From Phycomyces blakesleeanus NRRL 1555(-) (Eukaryota; Mucoromycota; Mucoromycetes; Mucorales; Phycomycetaceae): a stretch of DNA of 64,000 bases. A model generated the notes under the pieces. It saw only the letters and a list, made by a program, of their open reading frames with translations. It was not told the origin of the DNA and made no database searches. This document shows, piece after piece, positions 11,191 through 24,078 of the stretch (positions are counted from its first letter, which is position 1; the number at the start of each line of letters is the position of its first letter). The translations under genes were made by a program, and so were the position numbers. Where the stretch lies: assembly GCF_001638985.1 (NCBI RefSeq), contig NW_017265135.1, positions 611,223 to 675,222 on the forward strand. Direction: 5' to 3'.

Positions 11191-13201
11191 ATTAAACCAT
11201 CATTTACCTGAGGTTTCTTTAGTTGTATGGTTTTGACCTTTATTTGTTTTGCGAGTAAAATAGTGCGTATATATACATGTATGTATGTATATGCATATAC
11301 ACTGTGTGTGATTTGTGTGATTTGTGTGTATTGTGTGTATTGTGCTCTTAACAAAAAAAAGCAAGTGATATAAATTATTAAGACTTGGATCCCAAATGAC
11401 CGACCTTTTATATATTTTATACAAATGCTTGCAAAAGGGGGTCTGAACATCAGTGTAGTCAAATACATTAATGCACTTGTATTGTATGCCAAGGTGCTTT
11501 CTCCAGTGGCGGATTGTGAAGTTTGATACTCTTAAGTCTGACCAAGAGGTTTATGCAATTGAACCAAATGCAAACTTTTAACGTTCATTTATACTCAAAT
11601 ATATTATAATATTATTTACAGACATAGTGTTCAGTGTGCTAGCAATATCGGGAGCTACCAAATTACATGATTTTTTTTTTGGTAAAAGGATTATCACTGA
11701 ATACCTCAGCCCACAATACCTAGTTGTGTTTGACAACAAGCACAATTCTGTGAATAGAAAAAAAAACTACGTTCATATACGTTGATATAAACAAATTTGT
11801 TGAACCATATAGATAAATACTACACCTCCCTGATTATCATATCATAGAAAGAGTAGAGCTTAAACAAGGCGAGTGTTTTTTATACACCAATCTATACACA
11901 TAATAATAATAATAAAATGCTTTGAAATAATATTATAATAAAAAGGTTGAATGCACAAAAGACAAGGCAAAGCAAAGCAAAGAAAAGAAAAGAAAAGAAA
12001 ATAAAATAAATTTGACTTGTAAGTTTATGATGTCCAGTATGAATATACTATTTTGTTTCGGTACCTATTCACATATTACTTGAGGTTATTTCTGGTATCA
12101 ATTTTTTTTAAGCCTATAGAAATTTCCTATAGTACTCGAGGTGTTGAAAGATAGACATGATTAGTCATGAGAAAACAAAACAAAAAAAGCAAAACTTCCC
12201 ATGGTTGTTATAGACCGGCTTGGGGCTGGTAGGACTTGGAAGAGAATTTTAACTAAATAAAACCTAACCACCCGAAAGAATTTTTCTCTTGTAATTCATA
12301 TCCTAGACTTTCAACCAGCAAAGGTTCATCAGTTTCAGATTTTAGCTGTACCTTTGTGTCGAGTTGAGGATACCAAATGTGTAAACATGTCCTTTTAATG
12401 CTTAAAGGTCCCTAAATAAATTCCCAAGTTTTTTCTTTTTTTTTTAAAGAAAAAAACAATAGCTGAGGTTACTGTATCTGAAGCCCGGGGTGTAATAGAA
12501 CAAAGTGGTTCTTCTTATTTTATTTTATTTTATTTTATTTTACTTTTATTTATTATACTCAAAGTGAGATAGCGTTTCCTTGACGACGCATAAATCATTT
12601 GTGCGAAATTTATAACTATTAAACATTATGGAATCGCTTTGGGTGCTTGTTATCCTAATGACTGGTGTATAAATACTTTGCTCTATTGGATCATAAGCGC
12701 TGCCGATAAATCTTTTATCTTAGGCCTGTTTGCTTTATAGACCTGTCGACCTCTTTACACACCTATTGCTACAGTATTGATGTGATTACTTTAAAAGCTA
12801 GAAACAATACAATTGAACAATTCTCCCTTTGTTAATATATTAACTTCTTGATTAGCTATAGCAGCCAATAGAAACATCAATAATTTTAAAAGTTTCCATA
12901 AGTGGGGGGGAGTAAATCGGTAGGTGTGGCTCTAAATAAAAAAAAATTGGTCCTGTGCCACAAAAATTCTGAGAGGTGCCAGTAGTTTTCGGACAGATAA
13001 AAAAAATCGTACACACACACACACATAGATAGACACACAGACACAGACACAGACACGACAGACAAACGGACGGACAGACACAAACTGAACTTTGCAGTCG
13101 CATCTATTCTTTCCCCTTTTTGTTTTCTTTATTATTGTTATTATTATTTTTTTAAGCCCTTTTTTTATTTATATATATATTTATTATTTCTATAAGCAAA
13201 T
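11191..13201. other. Intergenic, eL38 / Rab11
   Basis: About 2 kb of AT-rich DNA with GT/TGTGTGA repeats (11300-11340), a TTTTA array (about 12515-12545) and a CA-rich ACAGACAC tract (13010-13080) before the Rab promoter. No coding or RNA gene could be supported. Confidence 0.55.
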
Positions 13202-14579
<1,378 letters not shown>

Positions 14580-14902
14580 AGAGGCATAGAAACCAAAAAA
14601 CAAGAATGAATTGAAGAGAGCTAAATAACAATCAAAGGCAAGGAAATGAAGAAAATAATTTCCAATGAAACCAAACCCAAAATATGGTTCTTTCTTTGAT
14701 TTGTCTATTTATCTATCTTATTTATCAATCAACCTCTTTATTCTTTATTCTTTATTCCATCTATCTATCCCTATATATATTTCTTATATGCGATCTCTTA
14801 CCCTTTTTCTTTTCTTTTCTTTTCTATTCTCTCTCTTTCGTATCGCCTCACCCTCCAAGCCCAAACCCTTTTTTTCCCTTTCTATATTCTAACGACCTTT
14901 AC

Positions 14903-14939
<37 letters not shown>

Positions 14940-17900
14940 ATTTTATTTTTTATATGTATTAAAATAAATAAATCAACCAATAAATCAACAAAAAAATATT
15001 TTATTATTACTAGTAAGAAATCCATAGATACATTTGGCTTATTCTTCCTATAAGGATTTTCTTTCTTTCTTTTCATTGTTAATATAATTTATTTATGTAG
15101 GAAAAGAAAAAGCCACCTTATGGACCTTTTGATTAATGTGGGACAGAAAGCTTAAAAAAAATACACAAGAAAAAAATACCCTTGTCTGGCACCACAATGA
15201 TTGTCTTTTGAAATGGACAAGGGATCTTTTTTTTGTCTCTTCTTCTATATGTTATACGTTATATATATATTTGAGCCTTGATGGTCAGATAACTGGAATT
15301 TTTATCAGGGTTATGGTCTATAGCCTCTTGTTGCTCATATCTTTTGATCCTTTATTTTATTCTGCTTTTCTCTCACACACACACACACTCTCTCTCTCTA
15401 TGTCTTTCCAGAGGTTAGAGAAGTAGTGAACAGGTGTGGGGGTGTTACAGTCAGATTGTTAAGAATATCAACGGAGATCCAATATACATACATATATATA
15501 TATAAATTTTTGTCGATTTAATTTGATGGCAAATTATATAATCGATATAAAAGACGTTTATTAGAGAGGGTTGAACGGATACAAAGATAGCCGTCAGATC
15601 TATGTTTTAACTAACCTGTATTTTCATATAAACTCCCAAGAATAGTAAAGCCTTTTAAGCATTAATTATTTTTGATACCTGAATAAAATATATTGGAGTT
15701 GTACAATACAAATCATACATTTGTCTGACAGGTTATTCATTGCAACATAATTAATTAATTATTTGTAGCTTATACTTCTTTATACTTCTTTATTTATATA
15801 TATATATAAAAGGACAAGCAGTTGAATATTTTATGATCTTGGTGAAACTTTCTTTATCAGTAATATAATTCTTTGTGACGCTAGAGGGGGAGAAGATATC
15901 AACAACTTCCTGACGACCATGCATCGAAGCCACAACCGCTTGTCATATGCTATATCACAAAGAGTACATATAATCGCTAGAATCAATGTGAATATCTCCT
16001 TATTATAAACTTTTGTTCTACTACAATTCCTGTGTCGATACACTTTATACAGCAGATACATGTGTGTAACCTGTTGTCCTTAAAATGGGTTGTTGTATAT
16101 GGGGCGAATGTTGCCCAAAAATGGGAAAACATTATTTGAGAAAAGTATTTACAAAATAGCTTTTCTGCATGTTAGCTTTTATATCTATCTATGTCTATAT
16201 GTCAGTTTTCTTAATACATTTTTAATTGACATGTGCTGTAGCTCAAACAGTATCAAGAGAGGCGTGTTGGTATAGACCCTTAGTAGATAAAAATAGCCTG
16301 TACTGTACAGTATGGTATGTGGAATGCTGTAATAAGTTTTAATTCAGTTAGAAAAAAGAAGAAAAGAAAGAGGATGTAATACATACAGTACACTTTATAC
16401 TGTCGACATTGTGTTTTTCTTCTGTCTTCTTTTAGAAATATGAAGCTTTCACCAAAGTTATATTACGCCACGTATAATAATAGTAAAAACTTAGTATGAA
16501 ATCTAAAGAGTAAATTTGGATCCGATACAGTTTTGATGATAAAGTAGCTGATCATTGCTAAATCTAAAAAGGTGCATAAGCCCTACTTGCACCAAAGACT
16601 TACCACAGACATTGCAAAATAAAGACTGGCTTTCTGGTATATACACTAAACAAGGAATATATAAAACCCTGACTTGATACGGCTGTTACAAAGAGCTTGA
16701 AATGAAACAGTTTAAGAGAATTTAGAATCCTAAAAGAAACAAAGATTAAAACTAGAAAATGAAATGTGCCTACAGTCTCTTGTAATGATACTCGTATTAG
16801 TTTAAAGCGACAATAATGAATAATGGATTATTAGCCCCAAGAAGGTTAATTGCCCAAAAGATGGGGAAAGAGGCCATTCTTTTGATATAGGCACGGTTGT
16901 AGCCCTTAGTTTTGGCTTAATCCCGAAATTATTGAGGGATACAAGGCGAAAAACCAGTGCGATTTGAAAAGGCCAAAAAGAAAAAGAAGCAACCCCCGAT
17001 AAAAGTGTCAGTACTTTTAATAGCCACAAAAGAACATGGCATAAGTTTTAGCTATATTCTGGTTATTGCCAAATGCTATTCTATACAAGTAAGACATTTG
17101 GTTGAACAATTGTCTAAAAAATCTTTGACTCACAAATACAAAACAGCAGTAAAGTATCCATTTACCATTTTTTTGTGGTATAACCCAATAATAATATTTT
17201 GGATGATATATAGCGTAAAATTACAAATCGTCCAGTACAATTTTTTTTAATCATCCAATTTTAGACTGAAATCCTGTAATGAGATTTGGCTATTATAGAT
17301 AAGTATAATCGATCGCAAAAGTTCAGACAATAGTATTAAATAATCTTTTTTTTTTTTGGAATTCATATGATTGACTACACCTAGTATTACTTGAGCAAAT
17401 GTTCATTTGTAATAGCTGATAAATATGTGTGTGTGTGAAAGAGACAAAAAATAAAATAAAAAGTCAAATCCAAGTTCTGAGCATAAAAGGTATATTTTAA
17501 TGCATAATTTTGCTTGGATTTCAGTGCAACATTGATGTGCCTTTTACCAGCCAAAAAAAAAAATTGACATAAATTTGAGTTTCATAAAAGTGTGTTTTGA
17601 GAATCAGTCCCGCTTTGTAGTAAATATTGATAACCACAAGACCTTTTTGAATACCTCCAAGAAGAAGAGTAAGGAGAATAAAGGTTGTTTAGTTAATAAC
17701 ATGAAACAGTGGATTTGTATTTGTTACAGACTGAGTTCTTTTTTCCCTCTTAAAAAACAACAACAACAACAACAACAACTTTAACATCAAAGACCTGCCT
17801 CATGTTCTCTAATGCACTGCTTAAGCTTTTAAAAGATCCAAATTCTATCAAAGTACTTTAATAATGTTAAAGATGAACAGTTAATTTTTCTATTTTCTTT

Positions 17901-18543
17901 TAGAGTTTTATATTTAATTAACTGGCTTGTCTGATTATAGCACTTATCAGAATAGACCTTACTTGGAAGATTCCTAAACCTTGTGTCTAAACAGGACATC
18001 GTGTGAACATTGATGATTGGTTATCTTGACTTTGACATACAAACCCATATCACACAAAAACCAAGCAAAATAAAAATAACTAAAAAAAAATGATACTTGT
18101 CAATACACAACCAGAATAGCACCAAAAGCCAGGAGATCAAAAGTATACCAATTGGCGTACTCTTAATACAGAATTGTCCAGGAATTCTGTGTCAAATTAT
18201 AGAGAAATATCATCACCTACCTAAATCTTTGATTAATAAATTGATTTACCAAAGAAGTATCTTGTCTTTATTTTTTCTATTCTTTTTTCTTAGTTTAATA
18301 GTAATAACATACGTATAAATACATATATGAGCTATCATTTTTAGGGCGTCTCGTTGTAGAGGTGCTTTCCTATCCAAGTTACCCTGATTTCCTATACTGT
18401 GTTCCCGTTCACAGATTCAGGTCACATATCATTTTTATTCAAGCCTTGCCCCCCCCCGAGAGAGTAACTATCTTGAACCTACCGTCTCTTTCTTTCTTTC
18501 TCTCTCTCTATTTTTCGAAACAAGTTTTGTCATTTACTTCATC
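14580..18543. other. Long gene-poor spacer, Rab11 / F-box array
   Basis: Almost 4 kb, very AT-rich, with a TATC array at about 14896-14940 and CT-rich tracts just before the first F-box gene. Open frames are short with no motif. One on the minus strand at 16061-15831 (76 codons) contains KRLWLRCMVVRKLL, more peptide-like than its neighbours, and may be a decayed fragment. No gene is supported. Confidence 0.5.
14896..14940. repeat. (TATC)n microsatellite
   Basis: About eleven tandem TATC units downstream of Rab11. Confidence 0.9.
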
Positions 18544-20391
18544 ATGTTAGCATCCGAATTGCCATTCGAAATCCTTAGCCACATTGCAAGCTTCATCGCA
18601 CCAGACAAGAATTTTGACTACACTGTGGTCTGTAGAGCCTGGAAAATACCGTTCCAGGAGTCTATGTGGAGTAGAATGAATATATATACCAGAAAGAAAC
18701 TAGAAGACGCTTGTAATACACCCGCATCAAATCAATCATACTACAAAATACACGGTCACCTAGTACGTGAGTTAACCTTGTCAAAACGACTCCAGACCAG
18801 TGATAGACAGCTTCGTATCCTCCAGGACCTTTTTCCAAGTCTGAGAAGTCTGTACATATACGAGGAAAGTGTGGACAATATTGAATTCGGAGTGATGGCC
18901 GACTGGAGCATATGGCGATCCTTGACACACCTCAAGATATGTGTAGAAGGGTTCGAGATTGAGGTCAATGTGAAAAAATTCCTTGAGCTCCTGTCATTCT
19001 TACCTTGCCTTAAACGACTGGAATATGTCAAAGCACTTTGTGGCCTGTCGTCGCTCTTCAAAATTGACGATTTCGAGACACTACACAGACACTTGCCACA
19101 ACTAACATATCTATCGACTGCCATGGATCTTGACAACATATCGCCAAACGACATTCAGACAATCACAAATTCTAATCCTGCAAGTCCCTTGACAACAGCC
19201 GAAATCAGAGTTGATCATATGGATATCCGGTGGCTTTGGTATTTTGCCCAAAAGTACCCAAACATACGCACCCTGGAATGGAAAATCATCAACACCGGGT
19301 TCGATACAAGCGTCTCACCTGATGAAGTAATATCTTTATTCCCTTCACTTACCTTTGCATTTCCGCATCTGAATAAGGTTGTTATGAAGGGCGAATCTGA
19401 AAAGGTATCGATGCACCTAGCCTTTTGGGATCTTGTCTACCAGTTCCGTGCGCCGATAAAGCACTTGGTTTATTATCTGGCCGGCAGGCGAAATATTCCA
19501 GAATTGCTGGAGCAAATCATCAAAAAATGTATGAGTTCTTGCTCAGAAACTCTAGAAACCCTTTTACTTTTGTGTTGGGCTGAGATGTGTGACCCTTTAA
19601 TAATTCCAAATGCACTGGGTATTTGTACCCACCTACAGAGTCTTAATTTAGAGGTACGCCGAAGCTCTATTGCACTGGATGTTATCCTCGATAATTGCAG
19701 TCTCCTCAAGAAACTTAAATTGACCAGCCAAAGGGTTAGCATACAGCCAGATGCCTCCAACAGCCCAAAGTTACATGGCTTACGATTCTTGGAACTCAGG
19801 ATGGCGACCATCAAATCGACTCTGTTTCAATATATCTCATCCCGATGTAGAAGCCTAAACTACATGCGCCTGGCTAGTATAAATATATTTGGACCCCTTT
19901 TGCCGAAAACCGGAAGTCTGAACCTGGATATGCCACATACGTGTTTTGAAAGATTGGAACTCAACTGTGTGGTATTTTGCGCCTCACACGATGACTGGAG
20001 TATAGAAATGCCCATCAATTTCATGGCACTTTCCCAGACGAATTCAACCCCTTGTGATAAAAACACCCCCTCACAATTGGTATGGTTTCATCTCCACCGA
20101 CCGTCGCGATGTGGCCATCAGAGAGATCAGATCCGGATACTTAAGAAAGCCGAAGCAAAATACTCTAGAAAATACTTTCGTGCGTTTGAACGCAAGACCG
20201 TAAAGAACCCTGACAGTCAAAATGGAGTTCGGCGGTCTTATCATGGACAGGTTCTCAAACACTTGTGGAAAAAGGATCTTCCTCTAGGATATGCAAGATT
20301 AAACTGTAAATATTCAAGGAACTTTGTAGTTGACACCAGTATGTCTTATATTAATGTTTTATGGGATAGTATTTATGATACTTTGAAATGA
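18544..20391 (+). CDS. F-box/leucine-rich protein, array member 1
   Basis: Predicted substrate receptor of an SCF (Skp1-cullin-F-box) ubiquitin ligase, 615 residues. Residues 5-48 form the F-box (LPFEILSHIASFIAPD, VCRAWKIPFQESMW). The rest has recurring Leu/Ile-spaced segments such as LTHLKICVEGFEI and LRFLELRMATI, a divergent leucine-rich fold typical of fungal F-box receptors. It is a single uninterrupted exon in a genome where most genes here have 3-13 exons. It is the most diverged of three tandem paralogues: RVDHMDIRWLWYFAQKYPNI aligns with VDNMDLWW segments in the next two. The start is the first ATG and matches the paralogues' MSAS-LPFEI start. Substrate unknown. Confidence 0.85.
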   Translation: MLASELPFEILSHIASFIAPDKNFDYTVVCRAWKIPFQESMWSRMNIYTRKKLEDACNTPASNQSYYKIHGHLVRELTLSKRLQTSDRQLRILQDLFPSLRSLYIYEESVDNIEFGVMADWSIWRSLTHLKICVEGFEIEVNVKKFLELLSFLPCLKRLEYVKALCGLSSLFKIDDFETLHRHLPQLTYLSTAMDLDNISPNDIQTITNSNPASPLTTAEIRVDHMDIRWLWYFAQKYPNIRTLEWKIINTGFDTSVSPDEVISLFPSLTFAFPHLNKVVMKGESEKVSMHLAFWDLVYQFRAPIKHLVYYLAGRRNIPELLEQIIKKCMSSCSETLETLLLLCWAEMCDPLIIPNALGICTHLQSLNLEVRRSSIALDVILDNCSLLKKLKLTSQRVSIQPDASNSPKLHGLRFLELRMATIKSTLFQYISSRCRSLNYMRLASINIFGPLLPKTGSLNLDMPHTCFERLELNCVVFCASHDDWSIEMPINFMALSQTNSTPCDKNTPSQLVWFHLHRPSRCGHQRDQIRILKKAEAKYSRKYFRAFERKTVKNPDSQNGVRRSYHGQVLKHLWKKDLPLGYARLNCKYSRNFVVDTSMSYINVLWDSIYDTLK

Positions 20392-21102
20392 CTCTTTAAG
20401 TTAATAGTAATAATAATAAAAACTAATAGTAAGATATATACATCTATCAAAGGGAGGCTTTTTGTTTTGTTCTTCTTCTTCTTGTGAATTATTATCTACA
20501 TGTGATTATGGACAAGAAAAAGAGGGCTTGTTTGATTTTAAAGGTTGTGCTATAAATCAAAACTACAAATTAACTAGCACAAAATCAATAAAATAATAAT
20601 AATATTATTATTATGATGTGTTCAAAGCTCTTTATATATACAGATGTACATTTAACAAGCTTGAGAAAAATAATAATAATAATTCAAGAGTGACATGTGT
20701 AAAATATGATTGTCAGAGGAATCACAGAAACGCAATAAGTAAAATACATATTTTGTAGAAGAAGTATCTGTGTCTTTATATGTGGCTTTCTCTTTTTCTC
20801 TTTAAACATCATTATTTATTCTGCTTCTTCTTCTTTTCTTATATATCACTATTAATTTACAGGAGTTTATTGGTTCTAGCAATCTGTATTTGGTAGACTT
20901 TTTTTTATTTTATTTTTATTTTAAACCAAGATTCCTAAACCATCATTTCTGCTTTAATGTTTGCTTCTCACGCTGTGTACCCATCTATTTGGATTTGATT
21001 ACGATAACACATTCATTTTGTGGTCTGTCCTCCCATGAAGCTGATATTCTTAAAACTTTGTCGACAAACTGTGAAAAAATATTTGTCATTTCTATCTTCA
21101 TC
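20392..21102. other. Spacer between F-box genes 1 and 2
   Basis: AT-rich with ATA/ATT trinucleotide runs and a CTT-rich tract before the next ATG. The frame of the next gene stays open upstream to about 20890 but contains no ATG, so that part is taken as leader. Nothing else is supported. Confidence 0.6.
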
Positions 21103-22920
21103 ATGTCAGCATCTACATTGCCATTCGAAATCCTTGTCCACATTGCAAGTTTCCTTTCAACCAATGACAAGCTTACATGCATTCTTACCTGTAAAGCATG
21201 GGAACCAGCATTCCAAGAGACCCTGTGGAACACAGTTGATATCCGACACAAAGGGAAACTAAACGTTATTCATGGCGTACTTGTCTCCAAGGGGGACTCT
21301 GTCCATAGCCAAGGCACATACGTGCGGGTCCTGGTTTTTGCTTTGGGGCTCAAAGTGAGCAGCGAACAGCTACGTACCTTTCAGAGACACTGTCAGAAAA
21401 TACAGCACCTTATTATTCGAGAAGGGGGCCTGAGCAAGGATTATTTCTTAAAGAAACCTGACTGGGAATTGTGGGGAGCTCTAACGCGTCTTGAAATATG
21501 CCTTTCAGGGCTCAACTTGGTGAACGAACCGAGAGAACTTATTTACATCATATCTCACCTACCTCGTCTCAGGAGGCTGGATTATGTCGACGCAATGATG
21601 GGGCCAAGACCGCTTTATAAACTACAGGATTTTGAGGCATTACACAATCACCTACCACAGCTGGAGTATCTGTCGATGGCCGTGTGGCTTGATGTTGTAC
21701 CGACAGAAGATCTGACTATTATTAAAGGTGCCACTCCAGCCAATGCCTTGACTACCCTAAAACTTTATGTGGACAATATGGATCTATGGTGGATGTATTA
21801 TATGGCTCAAAAATACTCCAATATTATCACATTGGAGATGAAAATTGATACAGAATTACGTAGACCAAACAGCTTCCGTGAGGACGAAACATCAAAGCTC
21901 TTAGATCTTTCCGATGTGTTTCCGCGCCTCGAGAACACCCTTATTGCATGCAGACCAAACACAGAGTGGTCACAGCTTACTCTATGGGATCTATTTCGTC
22001 GGTTTGATACACCACTAAAAAACCTAAAGTATGACCTCCACTCCTGCTATGACATGTCTGGATCGCTAGAGAGAACCGTTTCAGGAAGTATCCAATCTTG
22101 CTCAAGGACACTTGAATCATTTCATATTTCCAGCTATGTTGATTTTTCTGACCGCTGCAAGGTTCCAAGAGCTCTCAGCTTCTGTCCTAATCTGGTAGAT
22201 CTGCAGATAACTTCTTACATCACTATTGTTGCACTGGATATATTTCTGGATCATTGTGCAGTTCTGAAGAACCTAACCCTCAGTGTCAGCATGCTTTCCG
22301 TAATAGCATCGCCATTCCATGACTCTACCCCACACGGACTAGAGTCTCTCAAGATTAGCAGAGCGACCACCAACGGATGCATACTGCGTTATACTTCACT
22401 CCGTTGCAAAAATCTAAAATACATGTACTTGATCGACGTGAACTTTTTTGGAATTATTAACCAAGAGACAGGAAGTCTCTGCATTGACATGTGTGACACT
22501 CGGTTCAAGTACCTCGAGCTTGTTCGGGTCTCTTTTTACTCTTCCAGTGGCGATAGGGAGAATTCTCTCAAGTTCTTGTGTATTTCATGGCCAAATTACT
22601 CACTGATATCGGATACTATGCTTCAGGGAAACAATGACAGCTCATTATGGTTTCACATGTACAGCAGCCTAGCAGACACAGGGCCGCATAATAACGGATT
22701 GATGGTCTTGAGCGAAGAGGAAATCAGGCTTTCCGAAAAATACTTTTCTAACTTTAGGCTTAACAGTGCAAATGTTTTTGGAAACCAAGAGGAAGATCGG
22801 TTCTATAGAGTCAAGTCGACGTGGAACAACTGGATAGATTGGAGGAAATCTCTTTCGCTTGGGTATGCCACAATAAGATGTGCTTCTGTGGAAAAATACC
22901 ACATTACTTATGAGTCTTAA
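21103..22920 (+). CDS. F-box/leucine-rich protein, array member 2
   Basis: Second tandem paralogue, 605 residues, intronless. F-box at about 5-48 (LPFEILVHIASFLSTNDKL, CKAWEPAFQETLW). The C-terminal leucine-rich region includes LTTLKLYVDNMDLWW and YMAQKYSNIITLEMKIDTE, which is close to member 3 and less so to member 1. The ATG at 21103 is used because it is the first in the open frame and gives MSAS-LPFEI, the same beginning as member 3. The C-terminal third (SLGYATIRC) also aligns with member 1 (PLGYARLNC) and member 3 (PRGYALLCC), so the duplication covered the whole gene. Presumed SCF substrate adaptor; substrate unknown. Confidence 0.85.
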   Translation: MSASTLPFEILVHIASFLSTNDKLTCILTCKAWEPAFQETLWNTVDIRHKGKLNVIHGVLVSKGDSVHSQGTYVRVLVFALGLKVSSEQLRTFQRHCQKIQHLIIREGGLSKDYFLKKPDWELWGALTRLEICLSGLNLVNEPRELIYIISHLPRLRRLDYVDAMMGPRPLYKLQDFEALHNHLPQLEYLSMAVWLDVVPTEDLTIIKGATPANALTTLKLYVDNMDLWWMYYMAQKYSNIITLEMKIDTELRRPNSFREDETSKLLDLSDVFPRLENTLIACRPNTEWSQLTLWDLFRRFDTPLKNLKYDLHSCYDMSGSLERTVSGSIQSCSRTLESFHISSYVDFSDRCKVPRALSFCPNLVDLQITSYITIVALDIFLDHCAVLKNLTLSVSMLSVIASPFHDSTPHGLESLKISRATTNGCILRYTSLRCKNLKYMYLIDVNFFGIINQETGSLCIDMCDTRFKYLELVRVSFYSSSGDRENSLKFLCISWPNYSLISDTMLQGNNDSSLWFHMYSSLADTGPHNNGLMVLSEEEIRLSEKYFSNFRLNSANVFGNQEEDRFYRVKSTWNNWIDWRKSLSLGYATIRCASVEKYHITYES

Positions 22921-24078
22921 AAAAAAGTTATATAACTGTGCGTGAAAGAAAAGTGGGTAAACGACTTGGTACAATATTAAAGAGAATATATATAAAGAAT
23001 AAAAAAAGGGCATTAATTCTGTAATACAGCTATTATCTACCATTACTTAATACTGTTTTATGTCAAGACGATCGATAATGTTATATATGTATTGATACGA
23101 TTCTTTTTTCTTTTGTTTTTGTGATATCTCTGTGTATCCTGTGTACTTGGAGCTGATGGCTCGATACGCTCAATACCGATAAAGAAAATTGAAGTACTTG
23201 ATACGAGTGATATTTGAAATATTGACTAATGGAACATGTAAGAACAAAATAAATACAGTACAGTATAGTACAAAATTGCATATAATATGTGGTAGCCACA
23301 TTACCTCCTTGCTATTCAAGACTAAAATTAAATAAATAAAGAAGTGTTAGCTCGTATACAGGTACATTACATTTTGGCTGTTTGAAAATAAACAACTACA
23401 TCTATTCTTTTATTGCTGAAGTCAAACTGAACTTTAGAATATGTATATTAAAATTATGAATACGCCCACAAAATCCTGTTGCTTCTTATTGGAGAGGTTA
23501 CTCCAAGGAATTAAATTGTGTGAGCTGATAAAAAAATAAGAAATAAAAATTCAAGATATCGTTCGACCATTCAAAACAACTAGGCGTAATGGGGGATATC
23601 GGCAGGAAACAAGGCGATATAGAATATATATATATATATAATGTCAAATGAAGATAAATCACACAATAATACGGCAAACACTGGTCCTGTTTTTTACATA
23701 AAGCTAGATATGTTATATTATCCTTTCAATATTTACAATTGAGATGTTGCTTATTTAATTAACATTCGATGGTTACATATACATATATTTATAAAGCCAA
23801 GTCAATAAAATTGAGATATTGGCCTGACACAACAGCACACAAAGAAATAACCTTTATTTTAATTTAGGAACTGTGTATTATTTACAAAGGCCTAGGGACC
23901 GGCAATGGCTTTTTTTTTTGGTTCTGTCATTGTTGCTGTTGTAAAGTACCTTGTACCTCCACTTCCCTCACACACACATATATGCATGCACACATATATG
24001 CACAACTGATTATAATAAATTCATGTCAACATATGGAAGCAATAGTCGTCACTTCTTTTCTTCTTCTTCTTCTTCTTA
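22921..24078. other. Spacer between F-box genes 2 and 3
   Basis: AT-rich 1.16 kb with a GTACAG/TATAGTAC-like stretch near 23255-23272, a TA run at about 23628-23640 and a CTT-rich leader before the next ATG. No gene seen. Confidence 0.55.

Noticed and set aside
15831..16061. Minus-strand 76-codon frame
   Set aside because: Slightly protein-like but no family, no homologue known to me and no gene context.
20890..21102. N-terminal extension of F-box gene 2
   Set aside because: No ATG in the extension; both paralogues begin at the equivalent of 21103.
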